A stretch of 64,000 bases of DNA from positions 1 through 64,000 of the forward strand of contig CACGSX010000001.1 of the NCBI GenBank assembly GCA_902575835.1, read 5' to 3'. The position numbers and the translations under genes were made by a program. A model generated the notes under the pieces. The model was given only the letters and a program-made list of their open reading frames with translations, did no database searches and was not told the origin of the DNA. Shown here one piece after another: positions 26,051-34,701 of the stretch (positions are counted from its first letter, which is position 1; each line of letters begins with the position of its first letter). This DNA comes from an uncultured Pelagibacteraceae bacterium (lineage in GTDB: Bacteria > Pseudomonadota > Alphaproteobacteria > Pelagibacterales > Pelagibacteraceae).

Positions 26051-27978
26051 GATAAACACTCCTCATATTCTGGTTGTTGATTTTCTTGTTTCTTAGATTT
26101 GTAAACATTTGCAGTTACATCTGTAGAATTTGCATCGTTTACGTTTTCCGCTCTTTGTATTGATTTAGATCTGCAGTAATAAAGACTCTTCAATCCTTTT
26201 TTCCAAGCTTGGAAATGGATTTGGTGTAAGTCCCTTTTATGAATATCTGCAGGTATAAATATATTTATTGATTGTGCTTGAGAAATATGAGGAGTTCTAT
26301 CTGCACCTAACTCCACGATCCATTTCTGGTCTAGTTCAAAAGCTGTTTTAAATACGTCTTTTTCTTGTTGTGTTAAAAAATCAAGATGAGAAATTGAACC
26401 TTGATTGGTTGTGATACTTGACCATGTTTCATCATCATTTTTACCGTGCTTCTCTAATAATTTACTTAGATATTTATTTCTAACATTAAATGATCCGGAC
26501 AAAGTTTTATGTGTATAACTATTTGCTGCAATTGGTTCAACACCTGGAGATGTTCCACCACAAATAATTGAAATTGAAGCAGTTGGAGCTATTGCAGTTT
26601 TATTTGAAAATCTTTCATTAATACCATAATCAGCAGCATCTGGACATGCACCTCTTTCATCAGCTAAATCTTTAGAAGCTTGATCAACCTGTTTTTGGAT
26701 GCTTTCAAATATTTTTTTATTCCAAACTTTACTCATCACAGATTCAAAAGGAATCATTTTTTGTTGGAAGAATGAATGAAGTCCCATAACACCTAGGCCA
26801 ACACTTCTCTCTTTTAATGCTGAATAAACTGCATCACTAAATGACTCAGGTGCTTTTTCAGTAAAGTCCGTTAATACATTATCTAAAAATCTCATTACGT
26901 CTGGAACAAAGTTTTCATCGTCTTTCCATTGATCATAAGTTTCTAAATTTAAAGATGATAAACAACATACTGCCGTTCTATCTCTGCCCTCTTTATCAAT
27001 TCCTGTTGGTAAAGTTATTTCACTGCACAAGTTAGACGTCTTAACAGTTAAACCAGCAAGCTTATGATGTTGAGGTATCATTCTATTAACTGTATCAATG
27101 AAAACAATATAAGGTTCTCCAGTTTCAATTCTTGCAGTTAATAATCTAATCCATAAATTTCTTGCAGAAACAGTAGCTTGTACTGATTGATCTTTTGGAC
27201 TTTTTAGTGCCCATTGTTCATCTAGCTCTACGGCTCTCATAAATGCATCTGAAACTAAAACACCGTGGTGTAAATTTAATGATCTTCTATTTGGATCACC
27301 ACCAGTTGGTCTTCTCATTTCAATAAATTCTTCTATCTCTGGATGATCAATTGGAAGATAACAAGCTGCAGATCCTCTTCTTAAAGAACCTTGACTGATC
27401 GCCATTGTCAAAGAGTCCATAACTTTGATGAAAGGAATAATGCCTGAAGTTTTTCCAACTCTTCCAATTTTTTCTCCAATAGATCTTAAGTTGCCCCAAT
27501 AACTTCCAATACCTCCTCCTTTGGCAGCCAACCAAACATTTTCACTCCATAGATCTAATATTCCAGTTAAGCTATCCCCTGCTTCATTTAAGAAACAAGA
27601 AATTGGTAAACCTCTTTTTGTTCCACCGTTTGATAAAACTGGTGTCGCTGGCATGAACCACAAATTACTTATGTAGTTGTAAAGTCTTTGCGCGTGTAGG
27701 TTGTCATCTGCATAATGACTCGCAACTCTTGCAAATAAATCTTGGAAAGACTCGTTTTCTCCAAGGTATCTGTCACTTAGTGTTGCTCTTCCAAAATCTG
27801 TTAAATTATTATCTCTAGATCTATCTATTTTAATAGTTATCCCTTTAGAATTTTGAAACAACTCTGTGTTGTTATTTAGTGAAAATAAGTCCGGCCTTTT
27901 GTCATTATTGCTGATTTTTTCCGCTGGTTTATAATCAGAGACAGCCTTCCTGATTGCCTGAGACAATATTTTGTTCAT
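26041..27978 (-). CDS. nrdA: Ribonucleoside-diphosphate reductase alpha subunit (class Ia, short form)
   Basis: Catalytic subunit that reduces ribonucleotides. The active-site segments LPISCFLNEAGDS, NLCSEI (with the N-x-C-x-E triad) and AVCCLSSLNLE are present, and the C-terminus ends in the redox shuttle CLSC. At 645 aa it is about 100 residues shorter than E. coli NrdA and begins almost directly at the catalytic core, so the N-terminal ATP-cone allosteric domain appears to be missing. GGGAG precedes the ATG by five bases. Two NrdR-like boxes lie upstream. Confidence 0.95.
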   Translation of the reverse strand: MNKILSQAIRKAVSDYKPAEKISNNDKRPDLFSLNNNTELFQNSKGITIKIDRSRDNNLTDFGRATLSDRYLGENESFQDLFARVASHYADDNLHAQRLYNYISNLWFMPATPVLSNGGTKRGLPISCFLNEAGDSLTGILDLWSENVWLAAKGGGIGSYWGNLRSIGEKIGRVGKTSGIIPFIKVMDSLTMAISQGSLRRGSAACYLPIDHPEIEEFIEMRRPTGGDPNRRSLNLHHGVLVSDAFMRAVELDEQWALKSPKDQSVQATVSARNLWIRLLTARIETGEPYIVFIDTVNRMIPQHHKLAGLTVKTSNLCSEITLPTGIDKEGRDRTAVCCLSSLNLETYDQWKDDENFVPDVMRFLDNVLTDFTEKAPESFSDAVYSALKERSVGLGVMGLHSFFQQKMIPFESVMSKVWNKKIFESIQKQVDQASKDLADERGACPDAADYGINERFSNKTAIAPTASISIICGGTSPGVEPIAANSYTHKTLSGSFNVRNKYLSKLLEKHGKNDDETWSSITTNQGSISHLDFLTQQEKDVFKTAFELDQKWIVELGADRTPHISQAQSINIFIPADIHKRDLHQIHFQAWKKGLKSLYYCRSKSIQRAENVNDANSTDVTANVYKSKKQENQQPEYEECLSCQ

Positions 27979-28018
27979 TAAACTCCCTTTTATTCTTTAT
28001 ACTAAAAAATCTAGTAAA

Positions 28019-28034
28019 TAACTAGATATAGTGT
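28019..28034. promoter_or_regulatory. Putative NrdR box 1 upstream of nrdAB
   Basis: Read on the minus strand, acactatatctagt fits the known NrdR consensus (acaCwAtATaTwGtgt) in its first fourteen positions apart from one. It lies 41 bases upstream of the nrdA ATG, where NrdR repressor sites usually sit. A second, weaker copy begins exactly 31 bases further upstream. Confidence 0.65.
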
Positions 28035-28049
28035 GTAGATTTACCTGAT

Positions 28050-28065
28050 ATACTATATAAATTGT
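28050..28065. promoter_or_regulatory. Putative NrdR box 2 upstream of nrdAB
   Basis: Minus-strand acaatttatatagtat agrees with the NrdR consensus at 13 of 16 positions. The 31-base offset from box 1 equals about three helical turns, the spacing typical of paired NrdR boxes. AT-rich background makes the single site weak; the pairing and the location are what support it. Confidence 0.55.
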
Positions 28066-28139
28066 AAATCAATAGAACATTTATAGAACTTATTAAATAT
28101 TTATCAATAAAAATTTTAAAAAAATGTACATATATCCAC

Positions 28140-29594
28140 ATGAATAATTCGGGAAAAATTGATCCCTACGGCTTTCGGGAATATGACGCACGATGGGTAT
28201 ACGAAAAAGACATAGATGACGATGGAATCGTTCAACTTGGTAAAGGTCTTGGAACTCAAATAATTAATCATACAAAGAAAAACAATCCTAGAATTATAGT
28301 TGGCCAAGATTATAGGTCTTACAGTGAACATATCAAAGAAAAATTAAAAGAGGGCATGGTTTCAACTGGGTGCAAAATCGAAGATATAGGATTATCTTTA
28401 TCCCCAATGGTTTACTTCGCACAATTTAATTTAAATTCAGATGCAATAGCTATGGTTACAGCTAGTCATAATGAAAATGGTTGGACGGGTGTAAAAATGG
28501 GTATCAAAAAAGGACTTACTCATGCACCTGAAGAAATGAAAGAACTAAAAGATATTACTCTTAATCAAAAATTTATTAATGGTAAAGGTAATGTTAAAAA
28601 AATTGATGATTTTCAGAATGTTTATAAAAATGATTTGATAACAAAAAACCCATTAAATAAAAAAATTAAAGCTGTAGTTGCTTGTGGCAATGGAACAGCA
28701 GGAATATTTGCACCAGAAATTTTAAGAAGTATTGGGTGCGAGGTAATTGAACTTGATTGTGAACTTGATTGGACTTTTCCAAAATACAACCCAAATCCTG
28801 AAGACTTAGAAATGTTACATGCAATTTCTTCAGCAGTTAAAGAAAATAATGCAGATATTGGATTTGGTTTTGATGGAGATGGGGATAGAGTTGGGGTTAT
28901 AGATGATAAAGGTAATGAAATCTTTTCAGATAAAATAGGGCTATTAATTGCTAGAAATCTTTCGAAAGATCATAAAAATAGTAAATTTATTGTTGATGTA
29001 AAATCGACAGGACTTTATTCCAATGACAAAATATTAAAAGAAAATAAATGTGAAACAATTTATTGGAAAACCGGTCATTCCCATATCAAAAGAAAGGTAA
29101 ATACCGATAACGCTTTAGCAGGATTTGAAAAAAGTGGTCATTTCTTTTTTAATAAACCTTTGGGATATGGCTATGATGATGGAATTAATTCAGCAATACA
29201 GGTCTGTAAGTTACTCGATAAAAATAACAAAAAAATGAGTGAAATACTTGGTGAATTACCAACAACTTATCAAAGCCCGACAATGGCTCCCTATTGTAAA
29301 GATAGTGAAAAATATGATGTAGTTGAGAATTTAGTTACAGAAATAACAAATATTAAAGAAAATAAAACTAAAGTAGATGATCAAGAAATCAGAGAAATAT
29401 TAACTGTTAATGGAGTAAGATTTTCTTTTGATGATGGGTCTTGGGGATTAATTAGAGCATCTTCTAATAAACCATCTTTAGTTGTAGTTACCGAAAGTCC
29501 AACCTCCGAAGATAGAAAAAAGAAGATTTTTGACTTTATTGATAATCTCCTTCAACAAACAGGTAAAGTTGGGGATTATGATCAAAAAATTTAA
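28140..29594 (+). CDS. Phosphomannomutase / phosphoglucomutase
   Basis: A 484-aa alpha-D-phosphohexomutase interconverting hexose 1- and 6-phosphates for sugar-nucleotide and surface polysaccharide synthesis. The phosphoserine loop TASHNENGWTG places the catalytic serine at S109, FGFDGDGDRVGV is the Mg-binding loop, and the sugar loop FEKSGHFFF follows. The order fits AlgC/ManB-type enzymes, with both mannose and glucose phosphates as possible substrates. It diverges from nrdA across 161 bases. Confidence 0.88.
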   Translation: MNNSGKIDPYGFREYDARWVYEKDIDDDGIVQLGKGLGTQIINHTKKNNPRIIVGQDYRSYSEHIKEKLKEGMVSTGCKIEDIGLSLSPMVYFAQFNLNSDAIAMVTASHNENGWTGVKMGIKKGLTHAPEEMKELKDITLNQKFINGKGNVKKIDDFQNVYKNDLITKNPLNKKIKAVVACGNGTAGIFAPEILRSIGCEVIELDCELDWTFPKYNPNPEDLEMLHAISSAVKENNADIGFGFDGDGDRVGVIDDKGNEIFSDKIGLLIARNLSKDHKNSKFIVDVKSTGLYSNDKILKENKCETIYWKTGHSHIKRKVNTDNALAGFEKSGHFFFNKPLGYGYDDGINSAIQVCKLLDKNNKKMSEILGELPTTYQSPTMAPYCKDSEKYDVVENLVTEITNIKENKTKVDDQEIREILTVNGVRFSFDDGSWGLIRASSNKPSLVVVTESPTSEDRKKKIFDFIDNLLQQTGKVGDYDQKI

Positions 29595-29647
29595 AATTCA
29601 ACTATAAAGAGTTAAGAAAAAATTAGAGAATCGATTAATATGAAGAT

Positions 29648-29684
29648 GAGGTGGCGGAGGGAGACTGAAACCACCTCGTCTCCT
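29648..29684. other. GC-rich structured element with two interleaved inverted repeats
   Basis: In this AT-rich convergent gap, GAGGTGG (29648-29654) pairs perfectly with CCACCTC (29671-29677), and GGAGAC (29660-29665) pairs with GTCTCC (29678-29683). The arms are interleaved (a b a' b'), as in a pseudoknot, but the connecting loops look too short for both stems at once, so they may be alternative hairpins. No T tract follows on either strand. The second arm touches the stop codon of the TauE/SafE gene. I do not recognise a known RNA family. Confidence 0.6.
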
Positions 29685-30516
29685 AAGTCACTAAAAATCT
29701 ATATAGAAATAAAGTACCAATAACATAAAGAAAAACACCAAATAATCTTTGTGTTTTAACTCTATCTAGATCTTGAACTGTTTTTGCTCCAATCCTTGCC
29801 ATGAATGTTGTTATTGGAACAAATATTATAAATGCAGGTATATTAATAAACCCTATGCTTAATGGGATATCAGCTTTTAACATCAAACCAGATGTAAAAA
29901 ATCCAATTGATCCAAATAAAGCTATTATAAATCCAATGGCTGCAGAGCTTCCTATTGCTAAGTTAATAGGATAACCAAAGTATCTTAGTATTGGAACATT
30001 CATCATAGCTCCTGTTATGCCCATAGGAGCAGATATTAATCCTGACAAAAATCCAAATATTATTCTTGGGAAAATATTGAATTTTTTCTTAATTTTTTTT
30101 TTCTTTTCACTTTGTAACAACAAGTAAGCTCCAAAAAAGTAAACAACTGCAGAAAAAAAAAATAACAATGTTTTAGTATTCATCAATGCCGCCATCAATG
30201 TTCCAGAGAAAACTCCAATTATTACAAATGTTCCATAATTTTTAATAATATTAAAATCAACAGCATTATATTTTCTGTGAGTTAATACTGATGCTGTAGC
30301 AGTTAGAATTGTTATTGAAAAAGCTGTCCCTACAGATAAATGCATTAAATAATCTTTATCAACGTCAAATGCTTCAAATACAAAAAATAAAAATGGAACT
30401 GAAATTAATCCTCCTCCGATACCAAAAAAACCTGCAAAAAAACCAACCGGAACAGCGGCTGCCATCATTAAAAAAATAAAATAAATATTATTAATCTCTA
30501 AAAGAGTATTATTCAA
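29683..30516 (-). CDS. TauE/SafE family permease
   Basis: A 277-aa inner-membrane protein with about eight hydrophobic segments. PVGFFAGFFGIGGGLISVPFLFF near the N-terminus and GLISAPMGITGAMMNVP in the middle are the duplicated TauE/SafE (DUF81) half motifs. Known members export sulfite, sulfoacetate or other small organic anions. It overlaps dusA by eight bases and is the last gene of the run dctP-dctQ-dctM-mcd-dusA, so a role with that operon's substrate is possible but unproven. Confidence 0.85.
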   Translation of the reverse strand: MNNTLLEINNIYFIFLMMAAAVPVGFFAGFFGIGGGLISVPFLFFVFEAFDVDKDYLMHLSVGTAFSITILTATASVLTHRKYNAVDFNIIKNYGTFVIIGVFSGTLMAALMNTKTLLFFFSAVVYFFGAYLLLQSEKKKKIKKKFNIFPRIIFGFLSGLISAPMGITGAMMNVPILRYFGYPINLAIGSSAAIGFIIALFGSIGFFTSGLMLKADIPLSIGFINIPAFIIFVPITTFMARIGAKTVQDLDRVKTQRLFGVFLYVIGTLFLYRFLVT

Positions 30517-31510
30517 TTTGCCCTGCCGATATACTTTGTGGATTAAATTTTACTTTATCCATTATGTGATCAATTTTCTTAACATCGGCGTCTCTTACAC
30601 ACATATTTTCACTTAAATATCTTTTCCAAAAACTAGAACCTATTTGTCCATGGAATAAACCAAGAGTATGTCTCATGATTTGATTTAATCTTGTACCTTT
30701 TTTAATTTCTTCTTTTACATACTTAATTAGTTTCTCAACAACTTCTTGTCTTGTCAAAATTTCACTATTATTAAAAATTTGGTTCTCAATATCTGCTAAC
30801 ATGTAAGGGGAATGATAAATTGACCTTCCAATCATCACACCATCTACATTATCTAAATGTTCTTTGATTTGATCAGTAGACGTTATTCCTCCATTAATTA
30901 TTATTTCTAAATCTTTAAAATCTTTTTTCAATCTATTTACGTATTCATATTTCAAAGGTGGAATATTTAAATTTTGTTTAGGTGTAAATTTTCCTAACAT
31001 TGCTTTTCTGGCATGAATTATAAAAGTTTTAACACCTGTTTCTTTTAAAATATTCACAAAATTATATAAATTTTCGTATTGATCAACATTGTCATATCCA
31101 ATTCTAGTTTTAACTGTTACAGGAATTGATGTTTTTGAAATCATTTCACTTAGACAATCAGCAACAAGATTAGGTTCTTGAATTAAACAAGCCCCAAATC
31201 TATTTTTCTGAACTTTTTTACTTGGACAACCTAAATTTAAATTTATTTCATCATAACCAAATTCTTCACCTAAATATGCTGCATTTCCTAATAGTTTTGG
31301 AGAAGAACCACCAAGTTGCAGAGCAACAGGTTTTTCCCTCATATCAAATTCTAATAGTTTCTTTTTATCTCCTCTATCAATAGCTTCTGAGACAATCATT
31401 TCAGTATAGAGAAGAACATTTTTACTGATTAATCTTAAGAAAAATCTTTCATGTTTGTCTGTGCAATCCATCATAGGAGCAACAGAAACTGTTCTATTTA
31501 ATCTAGACAT
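30509..31510 (-). CDS. dusA: tRNA-dihydrouridine(20/20a) synthase
   Basis: An FMN-dependent enzyme that reduces uridines in the tRNA D-loop. SVAPMMDCTDKHERFF is the DusA-specific start, NLGCPSKKVQKNRFGACL holds the catalytic cysteine, and INGGIT and GVMIGRSIYHSPY form the FMN phosphate site. At 333 aa it is standard for DusA. It overlaps mcd upstream and the TauE/SafE gene downstream by eight bases each. Confidence 0.94.
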   Translation of the reverse strand: MSRLNRTVSVAPMMDCTDKHERFFLRLISKNVLLYTEMIVSEAIDRGDKKKLLEFDMREKPVALQLGGSSPKLLGNAAYLGEEFGYDEINLNLGCPSKKVQKNRFGACLIQEPNLVADCLSEMISKTSIPVTVKTRIGYDNVDQYENLYNFVNILKETGVKTFIIHARKAMLGKFTPKQNLNIPPLKYEYVNRLKKDFKDLEIIINGGITSTDQIKEHLDNVDGVMIGRSIYHSPYMLADIENQIFNNSEILTRQEVVEKLIKYVKEEIKKGTRLNQIMRHTLGLFHGQIGSSFWKRYLSENMCVRDADVKKIDHIMDKVKFNPQSISAGQIE

Positions 31511-32810
31511 ATTTTTTGAGTTTGCTTGATAAATTAATTTTCTTTTCGTTTACATACTCTTGATGATTTTGCTCAATTTTTCCAAGTTCATATTTGTAAT
31601 TAACCATTATTCCAAATGATCTTTTAAAACCTACATCGGACACATTTGCATTTATTACAATATCGTCAATTTCTGCACCGTTGTTTAGATGAAATCTACA
31701 AACATCATTAATTGGAAAACCTAGATCATTTTTTTGAATAGCTAAATAATTTAGAGCAATTTTTGTAAGTAAATCTTTATTGTCTATAAATTTTCTATCT
31801 CCAATTTTTAATCCTAATGATTTTAGAAATTCAACTTTAGGAAAGTTTTCTTTTTTAACTATTTCTCCTAATTTTTCATTATCTAAAGACTTAACCCAAT
31901 CGGCAAAACCTATCATTGGAGAGAGTGTTCCAAAATTCTTTACATCAGTTAATTCTTCTTGCAACTCATAGACTACTCTTTTGATTAAAAAATTTCCTAA
32001 AGTAACCCTAGATAGTCCCTCTTGACAGTTGCTAATTGAATAAAATGTTGCGGTGTCATAATTTTCTTTTTTCTCATTATTAGGTCGTGTCAACTCTTGA
32101 ATGGACTTAGCCAAACCTTTGGTTAATGCAATCTCAACAAAAATAATTGGTTCTTCATCTAAAGCAGGGTGAAAATAAGCAAAAAATCTTCTATTTTCTC
32201 CAAGTCTAATTTTTAATTCATTCATATCTTTCATTGAATGAACTTTCTCATATTTTAGTAATTTTTCTAATATTGCTGCTTTAGTATCCCATGTAATTTT
32301 TCTTAATTTTAAAAATCCAGGATTAAACCAATTTTTAAAGATATCTATGAGATCATAGTCTAAATCTTTTAATTCTGGATTTTTAATTAGAAAAGTTTGT
32401 AAATCCTCTCTTAAAGAAACTATTTCTGGTGTACCATTTGGTGCCATATTTAATCTTTTAAATAATTCTTTTCGTTTACCTGATGATATTCTTGATAAAT
32501 TTAAAATTGACCTACTATTTTTGTTTTGACTATAATCTTTTATTGCCTCATCTATGCTATCTGAATTTGGTTTATATTTTTCATTAACTTGTAATAAGAA
32601 TTTTAATTTTTCATCGTAAGACAAGTTATGATACCTAAACAAGACATCTCTTGCTAATGTAATTCCAAAAGCTGCTCCTTTTGATGACAACAGGTCATCA
32701 CATAGCTCAATCAAATCTCTTTTTTTAGAGAATTTTTTTAATGATTTTTTCTCTAAAATTTTTTGACCAGCATCAGCAATTGTCTCGAATATTCTTTTTA
32801 TATTTAGCAT
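31503..32810 (-). CDS. mcd: Malonyl-CoA decarboxylase
   Basis: Decarboxylates malonyl-CoA to acetyl-CoA. The 435-aa protein has an N-terminal helical domain (LIELCDDLLSSKGAAFGITLARDVL) and the GNAT-like catalytic domain with FYSISNCQEGLSRVTLGNFLIK, which contains the catalytic serine region, and FHLNNGAEIDDIVINANVS, with the catalytic histidine. It begins 15 bases after dctM on the same strand, tying it to the TRAP transporter; the CoA-transferase on the far side of dctP could supply its substrate. Confidence 0.9.
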   Translation of the reverse strand: MLNIKRIFETIADAGQKILEKKSLKKFSKKRDLIELCDDLLSSKGAAFGITLARDVLFRYHNLSYDEKLKFLLQVNEKYKPNSDSIDEAIKDYSQNKNSRSILNLSRISSGKRKELFKRLNMAPNGTPEIVSLREDLQTFLIKNPELKDLDYDLIDIFKNWFNPGFLKLRKITWDTKAAILEKLLKYEKVHSMKDMNELKIRLGENRRFFAYFHPALDEEPIIFVEIALTKGLAKSIQELTRPNNEKKENYDTATFYSISNCQEGLSRVTLGNFLIKRVVYELQEELTDVKNFGTLSPMIGFADWVKSLDNEKLGEIVKKENFPKVEFLKSLGLKIGDRKFIDNKDLLTKIALNYLAIQKNDLGFPINDVCRFHLNNGAEIDDIVINANVSDVGFKRSFGIMVNYKYELGKIEQNHQEYVNEKKINLSSKLKKYV

Positions 32811-32825
32811 TGTGTTTTTTATATA

Positions 32826-34157
32826 TTAAAAACCTAAACTTTTACCCATTATTTTGTCAGGTAACCAGGTCACAATCTCAGGAAAAATACACAAAATAAG
32901 TATAGCTAAAGCCATAATTATCATAAATGGTATAGATCCCTTTAAAATTTCTGACAAACTTACATCTGGAGTTATACCTTTGATTATATAAAGGTTTAAT
33001 CCGACTGGTGGAGTAATTAATCCAATTTCCATATTGATTGTAAATACAATTGCAAACCAGTAAGGATCAAATCCCAGCTGAGTTATAACTGGCAGTAAAA
33101 TTGCTGAAGTCATAACAATAACTGCAACTGGAGGTAAAAAGAAACCTGCAATCAACAGAAATATATTTATTAAAATAAATACAACCCATTTATTAGAGCT
33201 CATCTCTACCATGCTTTGGGCTAATGATTGAGTTACGTAAAGTTGTGATAATGTAAATGCAAAAAGATAAGAAGCTGCGATGATAAACATTATCATCACA
33301 CTTTCTTTCATGGAAACTTTAACAATATTCCATATTTTTTTTGGTTGGTAAATTTTGTAGACGACTGCAATCAAAACAAAAACTAAAAAGGCTCCAACCC
33401 CTGAAGCTTCTGATGGAGTAGCAACACCACCATATAAAACATATAAAACACCAGCAATGATTGCTAAGAAAGGAAGTATCCTTGGTAAAACCTCAATTTT
33501 TTCTTTAAAAGTTGGTGGTGTTCTATTCTTTAAAGCTTTAGCTGAATCTTTATCTATAAAGTAACTATGTATCAGTGCCCAGATAGCAAACATACCTGCA
33601 AGCATAAATCCTGGTATCAATCCGCTTAAAAATAATCTTCCAATCGATGTTCCGGTAGCAATACCATAAACAATTAACACAATGCTTGGAGGTATTAAAA
33701 CTCCTAATGTTCCGCCCGCTGCTATAGTGCCTGTTGCAATTTGGTCTGAGTATCCTCTTTTTCTCATTTCAGGAATTCCCATGGTACCAATTGCAGCACA
33801 GGTTGCAGGACTTGATCCACTAAGTGCAGCAAAAATTGAACAAGCTCCTATATTAGAGATAACTAGTCCTCCAGGTACTCTCCATAACCATCTGTCTAAT
33901 CCTGTATATAAATCTTTTCCTGCTGGAGAATTAGCAACTGCCATTCCCATTAAAATAAACATTGGTATTGACAGAAGAACAAACGAATTCAATCCTGCAT
34001 AAAAAGTTTCAGCAAAGACATCTAACATTTGGAAACCTTCGAAAGCAACTAAAAGAGCTATTGATACAAAGCTTAAACCAAAAGCAATTGGTATTCCCGA
34101 AAACAAAACTATTAAAGTAAAAACAGCTACGATTATTGCAATTATTAATGGATCCAT
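32826..34157 (-). CDS. dctM: TRAP transporter large permease DctM
   Basis: The 443-aa, roughly 12-helix transport subunit of a tripartite ATP-independent periplasmic transporter, using a sodium or proton gradient. FSGIPIAFGLSF, SIPMFILMGMAVANSPAGKDLY, GSSPATCAAIGTMGIPEM and IPPSIVLIVYGIATGTSIGRLFLSG (split here in the family motif) are typical. It shares a base with the dctQ stop region and is followed closely by mcd. Confidence 0.95.
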   Translation of the reverse strand: MDPLIIAIIVAVFTLIVLFSGIPIAFGLSFVSIALLVAFEGFQMLDVFAETFYAGLNSFVLLSIPMFILMGMAVANSPAGKDLYTGLDRWLWRVPGGLVISNIGACSIFAALSGSSPATCAAIGTMGIPEMRKRGYSDQIATGTIAAGGTLGVLIPPSIVLIVYGIATGTSIGRLFLSGLIPGFMLAGMFAIWALIHSYFIDKDSAKALKNRTPPTFKEKIEVLPRILPFLAIIAGVLYVLYGGVATPSEASGVGAFLVFVLIAVVYKIYQPKKIWNIVKVSMKESVMIMFIIAASYLFAFTLSQLYVTQSLAQSMVEMSSNKWVVFILINIFLLIAGFFLPPVAVIVMTSAILLPVITQLGFDPYWFAIVFTINMEIGLITPPVGLNLYIIKGITPDVSLSEILKGSIPFMIIMALAILILCIFPEIVTWLPDKIMGKSLGF

Positions 34158-34651
34158 TAGTTAGTATCCTGTTCGTCTGTAAGCTTAATAATCTCTGCTA
34201 TATATTGTAAAATCATTAACGCAGCACCTATCATCATTGAGGAATATGGTACCCACAAAGGAGGATCCCAAACAGTTCCCGTTGAGTAATTTTTAGTAAA
34301 AGCTTCCTCAACCATTAGAAAACCAAAGTAAAATAAGATTAAGAAGAATAACAAACTGACTAAAGAGGTAAAAATTTTAAGTCTTAAAATATTTTTTTTT
34401 GATAGAAAATCATAAATCCACTCCATGCTAACATGAGCTTTTTCACTTAAAACATATGCACTTCCTATAAATGTTGAAGCAACTAGGAGCATTGTAACTA
34501 GCTCAGTTTGCCAAGTGATTGCTCTTTGAAAAAAGTATCTTTCAAAAACTAATTCGACAATAACAAGAATTGATAAAAGTAAAGCTAATACAGCAAAAGC
34601 TCCACAAGCTCTTGCAACGTAATCACAGAATTTTAAGTATTTTTCTTTCAT
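34157..34651 (-). CDS. dctQ: TRAP transporter small permease DctQ
   Basis: A 164-aa four-helix membrane subunit with the conserved TWQTELVTMLLVASTFIGSAYVL segment. It works with DctM and the binding protein DctP. Its ATG follows directly on a run of seven T, and the only plausible ribosome-binding site, AGGGG seven bases upstream, lies inside the 3' arm of the hairpin between dctP and dctQ, so translation and transcription could both be dampened. Confidence 0.92.
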   Translation of the reverse strand: MKEKYLKFCDYVARACGAFAVLALLLSILVIVELVFERYFFQRAITWQTELVTMLLVASTFIGSAYVLSEKAHVSMEWIYDFLSKKNILRLKIFTSLVSLLFFLILFYFGFLMVEEAFTKNYSTGTVWDPPLWVPYSSMMIGAALMILQYIAEIIKLTDEQDTN

Positions 34652-34656
34652 AAAAA

Positions 34657-34687
34657 AACCCCTACTTATAGAGAATAAATAGGGGTT
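34657..34687 (-). terminator. Attenuator-like hairpin between dctP and dctQ
   Basis: On the minus strand a 13-bp stem (one G-U) of AACCCCTATTTAT with its complement encloses a 5-base loop and runs directly into a T run that ends at the dctQ ATG. This is an intrinsic-terminator shape placed so that part of the transcription stops after dctP. The 3' arm also contains the dctQ Shine-Dalgarno. Confidence 0.75.
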
Positions 34688-34701
34688 CTTTATATATTAT
34701 T

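Noticed and set aside
29648-29684. A simple H-type pseudoknot at the same element
   Set aside because: Loops of 5, 5 and 0 bases seem too short to span stems of 7 and 6 bp, so I describe the stems as probably alternative folds.
29640-29690. tRNA or known riboswitch at the GC-rich element
   Set aside because: The stems do not fold into a cloverleaf and the element is between two gene 3' ends rather than upstream of a gene; it does not match the SAM or preQ1 pseudoknots as I know them.
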